Below are positions 46,531 through 54,802 of a DNA stretch of 64,000 nt, in pieces (the first letter of the stretch is position 1; every line of letters starts with the position of its first letter). The DNA is taken from contig NZ_CP072380.1 of NCBI RefSeq assembly GCF_018128285.1, forward strand, positions 1,116,001 through 1,180,000, given 5' to 3'. The notes below the pieces were generated by a model that had not been told where the DNA came from, made no database searches, and was given only the letters and a program-made list of their open reading frames with translations. This DNA comes from Atopobium sp. oral taxon 416. Its GTDB lineage: Bacteria > Actinomycetota > Coriobacteriia > Coriobacteriales > Atopobiaceae. Both the position numbers and the translations under genes were made by a program.

Positions 46531-47700
46531 TGCCACGCCGCCATCCACCCACTCCCTCCACTGCCTTTTGCTGCCAATCTCCACGAAAGCCCTGAATGCC
46601 GCTGTGTGCGCGAGACTCAAGGCGGCAGGGACGCCCGATTCTATGTGCACCGGCCATGCCAACACGTACGCGCTTAGAGCGTCCCTTAGCCGCCATGTTG
46701 GAACACCGATGTTGGGACCGTGCATATGCACGCTATCTAAGGATATGAGAGTAGGCAGGGATGTCCGCATGTCTCTCATGTTGCAGGACGCGTCCGCAGC
46801 GGTATTCGTCGAATATCCTTCATCCCTGCAGTTCAGGAAAGCCTTGTGGGCGCCTGTTTCGCGATAGCATTGCCACTTGACAGGGGTTTGAGTCATATGA
46901 GAATCTTACATCGCAACAAGAAGATCCCGAACAAGGATGGAGCGCGCTGATAAGTGTAGCATCGCCAGCAGCCCAGCTGCCGCCCGCTTGCCATGCCAAA
47001 GAAGCTCCTGCCTTCCTTTCGATCCCCTCGCATCTCGAAGGATTTGTACAGACGGGAGAGCCCAGAGAAGCTGTCCGTACCGAGGAGGTCGAAACGTCGT
47101 CCAAAAGATACCCAACGCCGCCTCGCATCCTGTCCGTTCCAGGCAGGCCGGCAGTGTCAGATGCACCGTCGTGCCCCTGCTGCGGAAGGCCGATGGGGGG
47201 AAATGGCAGGGCCCCATCGCGCTTTGGTATCCCCCTCTCGGGGTGGAGAGGCAAGGATAGAGGTGTCCCGGCCAAGATGGGCATGCAGGGAGTGCGGGGT
47301 CCAGATCAGCCTTCATCTGAGCCGAGCCTTAAAGTCGGCTTTCTGGGAGACTATGAGCTTCTCCTTGCAGCTCTTGGAGCACTTCTTCTGCTTGGGCTAG
47401 CTTCTCCTCTATCGTAGCTTTCTCCTTTTTCACGTGCCCTGATGGCCCTTTGCCTTGCGAGGACAATCGCATTTCACGGTCTCAACCTTGTTACGACGTC
47501 TTTTCTGCGGGGGTTTCGCTCTTGGTTAGGGTGTCCTTTTTTCTCGGCTTCCTCCCAGCGCTAGGTTGCTCGCTCGATACGCTTGTAGCCGATAAGGCCT
47601 TAGGGGAAGGCCGATGCTTGTGAAGATCTTAGCTGTCCTTTCGTCCCGCTGGTAGGGACCCCGGACAAAAAGTCGGATCAACTGGTCCAGAATCGGAGCC
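46531..47700. other. Unresolved decayed DNA
   Basis: About 1.2 kb with only short open frames on both strands. One frame has a cysteine motif, CPCCGRPMGG, near 47170 that could belong to an IS zinc-ribbon. I cannot assign the rest. It probably belongs to the surrounding mobile elements. Confidence 0.3.
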
Positions 47701-48330
47701 TGGGATGTATACCAAAGAAGAGCGTGAGGGAATTACGCTGGGAGTTCCACGAGAACGTACCCCTCAGGCAGGGATGGCACCCACAACTTCCACGCAGGGG
47801 AGCTAGGGCTGCTCGTGGTCAACGCTGAGGCGAAGTTCGCCCTGGATGGCTACAAGGCCTATCTCTCTTCCGCCATCGACTGCTTCAACGGCTGGCTTGT
47901 ATGCTGGAAGGTATCGATGCATCCCGACTGTGAGCTTGCGGTCGACATACTCGAGGATCTGGTGGGCAAGATTAAAGCTCTTCGAGGGAAGGCTCCTCGT
48001 CGTGCATACGGACACCGGTGCGCTCTATATGACAGACGAACGGGCAGATGCCTGCAGCAGAGGGCAACGCCGCCCACTCGATGTCGCCCAAGGACAAAAG
48101 TCCCCTGACAATGCCCGTGTCAAAGGCTTTTTCGGCACGCTCAAGTCTGACCTCTTTTCCGGCATGGATTGGGCTGACAGCACATTCGAGGAGTTCAAGA
48201 GCTGTCTTGACAGCTACATCGAGTGGTATTGTTTGACCAAGCTCAAGCGTGCCTTGTAGGTGGAGGACGCTCAGGGAGCACAGGAGGGGCTTTAGCTGCG
48301 CATATGCAGCCTAGATCCGGGAAAATGTCC
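47701..48330 (+). pseudogene. IS3-family transposase OrfB, C-terminal half, frameshifted
   Basis: Integrase-core pieces: LDGYKAYLSSAIDCFNGWLV with CWKVSMHPDCELAVDILEDL (47815-48000), VVHTDTGALYMTDERADACS in the next frame, and DNARVKGFFGTLKSDLFSGM with STFEEFKSCLDSYIEWYC to about 48259. These are the rve (DDE) domain motifs of IS3-group elements (D, D, and the E within the GFFGTLKSD region replaced by K/V). OrfA and the 5' end of OrfB are absent or not recognisable. Confidence 0.68.
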
Positions 48331-48460
48331 GGGGTCCCGTCCGTATCAGGCGATATGGAATCATAGCGTGTTTTGGAGACTCCTCGAGATGTCACAGAGG
48401 CGGCTGTGAGTATCTCTAAGCCCTAGCTGCACGTCGGAGACCCGCCGATACGGTAGCTAC

Positions 48461-48491
48461 AAAAAACGACCTGAGTCGAAACTCAGGTCGT
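48461..48491 (-). terminator. Rho-independent terminator of the suf operon
   Basis: An 11-base perfect stem (ACGACCTGAGT / ACTCAGGTCGT) with loop TTCG (minus-strand) and a six-T run. It lies 32 bases after the rrf2 stop codon. Confidence 0.93.
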
Positions 48492-48522
48492 TGGAATGCG
48501 CCTTGAGGTATTGAGTGTAGCG

Positions 48523-49062
48523 TTACTTTGAAGCGGTGTGCTTCTTTTTGCTCTTCGCCCTCTGTTTGGCGGCTTTCTCTTCCTGCTCCTCGCGTTCCTC
48601 CTTTTCCTCTTTCTCTTCGAGCTGCTCTTTGGTGAGCTTCGTGAAGCCTGAGGAGAGGGTCACATCGCGCAGCGTCTTGGAGTCGAGATACTGTGAGGTC
48701 ACTTTGCCCAGATCACGGTAGATCATCACGGTGGGGCAGGATTGAATGCGTGGACAGATGTCGCCGGTCAAGCAGTCAAGGCAGGCGACCGGGGCCAAGG
48801 AAGAGCCCTCAGCAGCCCGCATGATCTCGCCCAAGGTATAATCTTCAGGCTTGCGAGTCAACCGATAACCGCCGCCCTTGCCACGCTGGCTCTCGACGAA
48901 GCCGACCTTGTGCATTACGGCAATCACCTGTTCCAGGTACTTACGGGAGATACCCTGCCGCTTGGATACGTCTCCCAGAGAGACCCACCCGCTGTGCATT
49001 GCCAGGTCTGCCATAGCACGCAGGGCATAGCGGCCCTTGGTTGAAAACATGCTGGCAGCCAT
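48523..49062 (-). CDS. Rrf2 family regulator, last gene of the suf operon
   Basis: A 179-residue protein. Residues 1-85 form the Rrf2 winged helix (STKGRYALRAMADLAMHSGW, RKYLEQVIAVMHKVGFVESQ, GKGGGYRLTR). A cluster of cysteines follows: Cys94, Cys97, Cys103, Cys109 (ACLDCLTGDICPRIQSCP), matching the Fe-S site of IscR/SufR-type proteins. The last ~45 residues (EEKEEKEEREEQEEKAAKQR) are a charged coil without a known role. It probably reads Fe-S status and adjusts the suf operon. It starts 3 bases after sufU. Confidence 0.9.
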   Translation of the reverse strand: MAASMFSTKGRYALRAMADLAMHSGWVSLGDVSKRQGISRKYLEQVIAVMHKVGFVESQRGKGGGYRLTRKPEDYTLGEIMRAAEGSSLAPVACLDCLTGDICPRIQSCPTVMIYRDLGKVTSQYLDSKTLRDVTLSSGFTKLTKEQLEEKEEKEEREEQEEKAAKQRAKSKKKHTASK

Positions 49063-49064
49063 GG

Positions 49065-49532
49065 TTATCCTTCCTGATCTTCAGTCGTTGAGGCTTTCTC
49101 AGTATTGCCTTTGAGCATCTCCTTGAGCGTTCTCCAGGAGAGCTCAGCGCATTTAACACGCGCCGGCATGTGGGAGACGCCCTCGAGTGAGGCAGCTTCC
49201 TCAAGCTGGTCAAGCTTACTTTCGTCCTTCTCTTTGCCAGTGACCATATCGGTAAAGAGGTCACAGAGCTTGATGGCTTCCTCAGGGGTCTTGCCGACCA
49301 TCAGGTCACTCATCATGTCCGCAGAAGCCTGGCTGACCGCACAGCCGTGGCCGGTGTAGGCGGCCTCGGCGATCTTTCCATCTCTGTCAAGTTTCACGGA
49401 CAGCTCCAAATCATCGCCACAGGAGGGGTTGATACCCTCGTGCTTCATCGTCGGGTCTTTCATCTCATACTTGTAATCCGGATGTGCTATATGGTCGATG
49501 AACTCAGCACTGTACAAATCATTTTGTTCCAT
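49065..49532 (-). CDS. sufU: SUF-type scaffold / sulfur acceptor SufU
   Basis: A 155-residue SufU. Zinc-site ligands in place: Cys38, Asp40 (NPSCGDD), Cys64 (GHGCAVSQAS), Cys128 (RVKCAELSWRTL). SufU accepts sulfur from SufS. The start at 49532 is favoured over 49562 because the family begins MEQNDLYSAEFIDH and the upstream residues are out of place. It overlaps the sufS stop by 14 bases, which couples translation of the pair. Confidence 0.93.
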   Translation of the reverse strand: MEQNDLYSAEFIDHIAHPDYKYEMKDPTMKHEGINPSCGDDLELSVKLDRDGKIAEAAYTGHGCAVSQASADMMSDLMVGKTPEEAIKLCDLFTDMVTGKEKDESKLDQLEEAASLEGVSHMPARVKCAELSWRTLKEMLKGNTEKASTTEDQEG

Positions 49533-50781
49533 GGAATACCTGCCAAACATAGTTGAGGCCATCTACAAGCTGGTCGATATCCTTTTTGTCGTTGTAGAAA
49601 GCCACAGATGCCCTACAACTACTAGATATACCCATTGAGGTCATGAGCGGTTGCGCGCAGTGGTGACCGGCGCGGATCGCCACATCCTTCATATCAAGCA
49701 GGGATGCGACGTCATGCGGGTGGATGTCCTTTACGTTGAAGGAGACCACGCTGAGGTGGCGGTCAGGATCTCTCGGTCCCACGATCTGGATGAAGGGCAG
49801 CGCTTCGAGCTGCTCCACCAGGTAGTGGGTGAGGGCATGCTCACGCGCTTCAAGTTTCGTGAAGTCCTGATCAGTGAGGTACTTGATTGCGGCGTCGGTA
49901 GCATAGATGCCTGCGGCATCCTGGGTGCCAGCCTCAAACTTCTGCGGTACCGGTGCCCATACGGCGTCCTGCTCGGTGACGGAGTCGATCATCTCACCGC
50001 CGGTCAGGAACGGCGGCATAGAGTTCAGCAGATCTATCTTGCCCCAGAGCACACCGATGCCCATCGGGCCCTCCAGCTTGTGCGGGGAAAAGGCGAGGTA
50101 GTCGATCCCGAGATCGCGGACGTTGACTTGCGTATGAGGTACTGACTGCGCGCCGTCGACGCCTACGTAAGCTCCAACTTCGTGTGCACGCTTGGCGATA
50201 GCCTTGATGTCAGGGGAGACACCCAACACGTTGGAGAGTTGGGTTACGGAGACGATCTTGGTTTTGCCGGTGATCTTCTTCTCAATCTCTTCAGGAGTGA
50301 TTCTGAAATCCTTATCCAAGCGCAGGTAGACGAGCTTAGCGCCGGTCTCCTTGCAGATCTGCTGCCAGGGGATCAAGTTGGAGTGGTGCTCCATAATGGA
50401 GATTACAACTTCGTCTCCCGGTTTCAGGATCTTCTTCCCTAAGGTGTGTGCAACCAGGTTCAACGATTCTGATGCGTTGCGCGTGAAGACGATCTCATTG
50501 CCCTGCGGCTTACCCTTCTCATCGGTCGCCCCGATGAAGGCAGCGATGTCCTTACGGGTCTTATCGATTGCTTCGGTTGCCTCAACCGAGAGCTTGTAAA
50601 GGCCACGCAAGGGGTTGGCGTTCATCGTCTCGTAGAAGTGACGCTGGGCGTCCAACACAGCTTTCGGACGCTGTGTGGTTGCAGCGCTGTCGAGAAATGC
50701 GAGGTTGGGTTGTTGCACGAGCAATGGAAAGTCTTTCCTGTATGGATTGGCGGCAATATCTATGGCTGCCACATCACTCAC
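49519..50781 (-). CDS. sufS: Cysteine desulfurase SufS
   Basis: A 420-residue fold-type I PLP enzyme that removes sulfur from cysteine as a persulfide. Motifs: FLDSAATTQRPKAVLDAQRH, FTRNASESLNLVAHTLG, VISIMEHHSNLIPWQQI, the PLP-lysine in LAFSPHKLEGPMGIGVLWGK region (Lys of SPHK), and the active-site cysteine in RAGHHCAQPLM. Group II spacing. Its start overlaps the sufD end by 8 bases. Partner SufU follows. Confidence 0.94.
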   Translation of the reverse strand: MSDVAAIDIAANPYRKDFPLLVQQPNLAFLDSAATTQRPKAVLDAQRHFYETMNANPLRGLYKLSVEATEAIDKTRKDIAAFIGATDEKGKPQGNEIVFTRNASESLNLVAHTLGKKILKPGDEVVISIMEHHSNLIPWQQICKETGAKLVYLRLDKDFRITPEEIEKKITGKTKIVSVTQLSNVLGVSPDIKAIAKRAHEVGAYVGVDGAQSVPHTQVNVRDLGIDYLAFSPHKLEGPMGIGVLWGKIDLLNSMPPFLTGGEMIDSVTEQDAVWAPVPQKFEAGTQDAAGIYATDAAIKYLTDQDFTKLEAREHALTHYLVEQLEALPFIQIVGPRDPDRHLSVVSFNVKDIHPHDVASLLDMKDVAIRAGHHCAQPLMTSMGISSSCRASVAFYNDKKDIDQLVDGLNYVWQVFHGTK

Positions 50782-51874
50782 CCTCTTTCTCTAGAGCGAG
50801 GCCCTCACGGGAATCCTCAAAGGCCCGCTCACCTAAAACATCAGAAGCGCGGACGCCGACGGCTTTCTGTGAAGCGGCTCCTGGGGCGTGGATCAGTGCG
50901 TCGTCGAAGAGTGCAGTCGCAAAGAGCTGGGAGACCTGCTTGCCCGCGAGGCCGCGAGTAGCCAAGTACTCAGTCTGCTCAGGCCCGATGGAGCCGATGG
51001 AGGCGCCGTGGTTGCCCTGGACGTCTTCCTCGTCGCACAGGATGACCGGCAGGGTCTTGTTCACGATGTGGTCGCCCTCGACGAGTACCGTCTCCAGCTC
51101 GTTGCCCTTGGAGCCTTTGCCCCCGTGGATCAGATCGATCGTCTCACGCAGGGTCTTTTGTGCGGAGTCGGTCAGCAGGCCGGAGGCGCTCATCTCGACC
51201 TTGGTGTCACAACCGCGCTGGCGAGCGACATGGTTCAAGTCGAGCTTCTCATGGCCGCGCACAAAGTAGCGGCTCACAAGATCGAGACGGGCGTGGTCTT
51301 GGGCCAGATTGGTCGCCAGGCCTGTGACGACGTTGCCGCCACCGAGCGCGTACTGGCGCACCTCAATTCTGGAATTCTGCTGGGCGTCGATCGCGAGGCC
51401 TTCGATGTGCTGCTGCTCTTCCGGCAGCGCCATGATCTCCACCACAGAGACGTGGGCGTCGTGTTCCGCATAGATGCGCAGCAGGTTGGCGGAGGTATCC
51501 TTGCTACCCTGTTTTCCGTGGGAGAGCATCACGATCGTGGCATTAGCGTGATTTCTCACTATGATCCCGGTATCCTTGATATCGGTCTTGTCTGCGTCGC
51601 AGTCCACGACGATCGGCCTGTCGGTCGGGCGGTGTGCGGGGACCTCGATGTAGTGGGAGTCGCCCGCCATGTTCTCGATCCACTTCACGGCCTCAGGACC
51701 GATGCCGGACTCAATGCGTCCGAACATCTCCGGCAGGCGGGCAAAGACCTCACCCTGCTCCTTCGGCTTGATCACCGTGAGGCTGGTGTCGTTGATCTTC
51801 AGATAGTTCCACGTCTGCTTGGGCGGTACATTAAGATGTTTGAGCGTGGTGGTTTCGGTCATTGCTGCTGCCAT
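50774..51874 (-). CDS. sufD: Fe-S assembly protein SufD
   Basis: A 366-residue SufB/SufD beta-helix protein. It shows WNYLKINDTSLTVIKPKEQG at the N-terminus and the GNHGASIGSIGPEQTEYLAT ending, with the DNHGASIG-type motif seen in SufD. With SufB and SufC it forms the SufBC2D scaffold where clusters are built. SufB's stop and SufD's start overlap as TGATG. Confidence 0.92.
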   Translation of the reverse strand: MAAAMTETTTLKHLNVPPKQTWNYLKINDTSLTVIKPKEQGEVFARLPEMFGRIESGIGPEAVKWIENMAGDSHYIEVPAHRPTDRPIVVDCDADKTDIKDTGIIVRNHANATIVMLSHGKQGSKDTSANLLRIYAEHDAHVSVVEIMALPEEQQHIEGLAIDAQQNSRIEVRQYALGGGNVVTGLATNLAQDHARLDLVSRYFVRGHEKLDLNHVARQRGCDTKVEMSASGLLTDSAQKTLRETIDLIHGGKGSKGNELETVLVEGDHIVNKTLPVILCDEEDVQGNHGASIGSIGPEQTEYLATRGLAGKQVSQLFATALFDDALIHAPGAASQKAVGVRASDVLGERAFEDSREGLALEKEGE

Positions 51875-53292
51875 CAGCCAATCGCCCCTTCCATTTCAAG
51901 CTTGATCAGATTGTTCATCTCAACGGCGTACTCAAGCGGCAGCTCCTTTGAGACCGGGTTTGCAAAGCCGTTCACGACGAGTGTTCTGGCTTCCTGCTCA
52001 GAGCAGCCGCGGCTCATCAGGTACATGATCGTGTCATCCGAGATTGCGCCGATCGTGGCCTCGTGGCCTACGGATGCGGTGCGGTTGCGGACATCCATCG
52101 CCGGGATTGTGTCAGAGCGGGAGATATCGTCGAGCATCAGTGACTGGCAGGAAACCGTGGCACGGGCGTTGTCCGCCTTCGGGCCTACGACGACGGAGCT
52201 CCTGAAGGTGTTGGCGCCGCCGTCCTTAGAGATGGACTTGGTATCCACTGAAGCAGTGGTGTCCTTACCGTTGAGGATGACTTTGCAACCCGTATCGAGG
52301 TCCTGCGTGGCGCCCGCGAAGGTGATGCCAGTGAACTCGCAGTGCGAGTTGTCACCTGCCAGGATCGTGGTGGGATAGAGGTAGCTCACGTGTGAGCCGA
52401 AGGAACCGGACACCCATTCCATGGTGGCATCTTTGCCGATCGTGGCGCGCTTGGTGTTCAGGTTGTACATGTTCTTCGACCAGTTCTCGATCGTGGAATA
52501 GCGCAGACGCGCGCCGCCTTTCACGAAGAGCTCGACTGCGCCGGCGTGCAGGTTGGCGGCGTAGTACTTCGGGGCCGAGCAGCCTTCGATAAAGTGCAGG
52601 TTGGCGCCGGGCTCGACGATGATCAGCGTGTGCTCAAACTGGCCTGCGCCCGCGGCGTTCAAGCGGAAGTAGCTCTGCAGCGGGTACTCAACGGTGACAC
52701 CGGCCGGGACATAGACAAAGGAGCCACCCGACCAGACTGCGTAGTGCAGTGCTGCGAACTTGTGGTCCGTGGGTGGAATCAGGGTACCGAAGTACTGCTT
52801 CACAATCGGCTCGAGCTTCGGGTCGTGGATCGCATCCTCGATCGTCGTGTAGACGACGCCGTACTTGGCGACCTCCTCACGCATGTTGTGGTAGACAATC
52901 TCTGAGTCGTACTGGGCGCCGACGCCGGCTAAGCTCTCACGCTCCGCCTGTGGGATGCCCAGACGTTCAAAGGTGTCCTTGATGTCCTTGGGGACGTCGT
53001 CCCAATCGTTGGTCTGCTTGGTCTTCGGGTTCACATACGTAGAGATGTGGTCCATGTCCAAGTGCTCGATGGAGGGGCCCCAGTTGCCCGGCATCGGGGT
53101 GTCCTGGAAGATCTCCAGCGCCTCGAGTCGCTTGTTGAGCATCCACTCAGGCTCGTCCTTCTTCTTGGAGATGGCACGCACAATATCCGGGGTGAGGCCG
53201 TTTTTGTAGCGCTCATAGCCCACCTCCGGCTTCACGAAGTCATACAGGGAGCGGTCAATATCCGCGACCTGTGTCTTTTTCTTCTCACTCAC
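51874..53292 (-). CDS. sufB: Fe-S assembly scaffold SufB
   Basis: A 472-residue SufB, normal length. Conserved sequences: TPDIVRAISKKKDEPEWMLN, WSGGSFVYVPAGVTVEYPLQ, HFIEGCSAPKYYAANLHAGA, YSTIENWSKNMYNLNTKRA, VSGSFGSHVSYLYPTTIL and EATIGAISDDTIMYLMSRGC (the final cysteine-bearing motif). It receives sulfur and holds the nascent cluster. sufC ends 5 bases upstream of the start. Confidence 0.95.
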   Translation of the reverse strand: MSEKKKTQVADIDRSLYDFVKPEVGYERYKNGLTPDIVRAISKKKDEPEWMLNKRLEALEIFQDTPMPGNWGPSIEHLDMDHISTYVNPKTKQTNDWDDVPKDIKDTFERLGIPQAERESLAGVGAQYDSEIVYHNMREEVAKYGVVYTTIEDAIHDPKLEPIVKQYFGTLIPPTDHKFAALHYAVWSGGSFVYVPAGVTVEYPLQSYFRLNAAGAGQFEHTLIIVEPGANLHFIEGCSAPKYYAANLHAGAVELFVKGGARLRYSTIENWSKNMYNLNTKRATIGKDATMEWVSGSFGSHVSYLYPTTILAGDNSHCEFTGITFAGATQDLDTGCKVILNGKDTTASVDTKSISKDGGANTFRSSVVVGPKADNARATVSCQSLMLDDISRSDTIPAMDVRNRTASVGHEATIGAISDDTIMYLMSRGCSEQEARTLVVNGFANPVSKELPLEYAVEMNNLIKLEMEGAIG

Positions 53293-53297
53293 AGCTA

Positions 53298-54071
53298 TTA
53301 AGCCTCCTGCTTTGTTTCGGCTTCGAGCTCATCCTCATACTTGCCAAAGCCCTCACGGTCGATCTCGTTGATCATTGAGGCGTCGCCTTCAGCGACCAGA
53401 TGTCCTTTCACCATCACATGAGTGGTGTCGACAGAGAGCTTCTCCAGGATGCGCGTGTTGTGGGTGATCATCAGAAGCGCGCCCTGACAGTCACGGCGAT
53501 ACGCCTCAATACCCTTGGACACCACGGAGAGCGCGTCAACGTCGAGGCCGGAGTCAGTCTCGTCGAGGATGGCCAGTTTCGGTCTCAAGAGCAAAAGCTG
53601 GAGCATCTCGATCTTCTTCTTCTCGCCGCCGGAGAAGCCCACGTTGAGCTCACGGGTGAGGAAGGAGTCGTCCATATCGAGCTCCTGTGCGACCTCATTC
53701 ACGCGCTTCCTGAAGTTGCGCGCAGTCATCTTGAGCTCCGGGCGCATCTGCGTAATGGTGCGCAGGAAGGTGTACAGCGGCACACCCGGTACCTCGACGG
53801 GGGATTGGTAGGACAGGAAGATGCCGGCGAGTGAGCGCTTATCGGTCGTGAGATCGGTGATATCTTTTCCGTCGAAATGGATTGAACCTTCACGCACGAT
53901 GTATTGCGGATCGCCCATGATCACATGGCCGAGTGTGGACTTGCCTGCGCCGTTCGGCCCCATCAGCACGTGAGTCTTACCCTCGCTGACCTCGATATTG
54001 ATGTGGTGCAAGATGGGTTTGTCCTCTGTGCCGGCCGAGAGGTTCGAAACCTCAAGCAATGTATCTGCCAT
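53298..54071 (-). CDS. sufC: Fe-S assembly ATPase SufC
   Basis: A 257-residue ABC ATPase. Walker A GPNGAGKSTLGHVIMG, signature VGFSGGEKKKIEMLQLLLL, Walker B KLAILDETDSGLDVDAL, and the His switch LMITHNTRILE. It drives SufBC2D rearrangement. ATG 54071 is chosen because GGGAGACGAT lies directly before it; the longer frame to 54101 lacks this. First gene of the sufCBDSU-rrf2 operon, divergent from gatC. Confidence 0.95.
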   Translation of the reverse strand: MADTLLEVSNLSAGTEDKPILHHINIEVSEGKTHVLMGPNGAGKSTLGHVIMGDPQYIVREGSIHFDGKDITDLTTDKRSLAGIFLSYQSPVEVPGVPLYTFLRTITQMRPELKMTARNFRKRVNEVAQELDMDDSFLTRELNVGFSGGEKKKIEMLQLLLLRPKLAILDETDSGLDVDALSVVSKGIEAYRRDCQGALLMITHNTRILEKLSVDTTHVMVKGHLVAEGDASMINEIDREGFGKYEDELEAETKQEA

Positions 54072-54265
54072 ATCGTCTCCCAAAACTCGTGTGATCCGCA
54101 CTTTGTGTAGACCACGATGGTCGTGCGCACCGGTATACTAAAAAGGCAGTTCGGTGCATAGCATATGAACTAATTCATAGTAGCGTTAGGGGTATTTAAG
54201 AGAAAGTCCTGAACGCAACGCTTTAGAAAGCGGCCACATTCAGAAGGCATAAGGTACTCTTAATT

Positions 54266-54281
54266 CCTACTAGCTAGTAGG
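54266..54281. promoter_or_regulatory. Perfect 16-bp palindrome upstream of suf
   Basis: CCTACTAGCTAGTAGG is fully self-complementary and lies 195 bases upstream of sufC and 205 bases upstream of gatC. Rrf2-family Fe-S regulators bind palindromes in suf and isc promoters, and an Rrf2 gene closes this operon. A candidate Rrf2 operator by inference. The rest of 54072-54486 holds no gene. Confidence 0.55.
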
Positions 54282-54486
54282 TATTTTACCGAAATCGCGT
54301 CTTTTATTCCCGCAGGCAGAGTAAATGTGATGAAACAATAGAGACACAGTCGGCTTTCAGGAGGGGGCCGATACTTGTTTCATTGCGGGAGAGTTGCGAG
54401 CGCCTAACACCGCATGCTTTTGTCCTAAAATGCCTCTATGGTATTGATTGTTAAATAATGGCAGAGTTGGGAGGATGGTTAGACCC

Positions 54487-54801
54487 ATGCCGTTAAGTAA
54501 AGAAGATGTGGCAGCCATCGCGGAATATGCTCGGTTCCATTTGACAGACAAAGAGCTGGATGAGATGACCGACTATATGAATGAGGCGGTCCGGTTACTC
54601 CAGCCGATCCGTGAGTATGATCTGGAGGGAGTGAAGCCCACCTATCAGCCGATCGGGGATCTCTCCAATGTGATGCGTGAAGACGTGGTCGACGACCATG
54701 ACCGTGCGCTCGATCTGAAGGACGCTATGCACAACGCGGGGAGTACCCACGACCGCTACTTCAGAGTGCCGTCCATCCTCGGCGATGAGGAGGAAGCTTA
54801 A
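54487..54801 (+). CDS. gatC: Asp/Glu-tRNA amidotransferase subunit C
   Basis: A 104-residue GatC. PLSKEDVAAIAEYARFHLTD, DEMTDYMNEAVRLLQPIREY and the ending DRYFRVPSILGDEE are the family pattern; it wraps the A and B subunits. ATG 54487 is preferred over ATG 54475, which sits directly on the GGGAGG ribosome site. First gene of gatCAB, with gatA beginning 1 base after the stop. Confidence 0.92.
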   Translation: MPLSKEDVAAIAEYARFHLTDKELDEMTDYMNEAVRLLQPIREYDLEGVKPTYQPIGDLSNVMREDVVDDHDRALDLKDAMHNAGSTHDRYFRVPSILGDEEEA

Positions 54802-54802
54802 A

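Noticed and set aside
50888-52378. A 496-codon plus-strand open frame over sufD/sufB
   Set aside because: It is the antisense of two clearly conserved genes and has no recognisable motif or ribosome site. Open antisense frames are common with this codon use.
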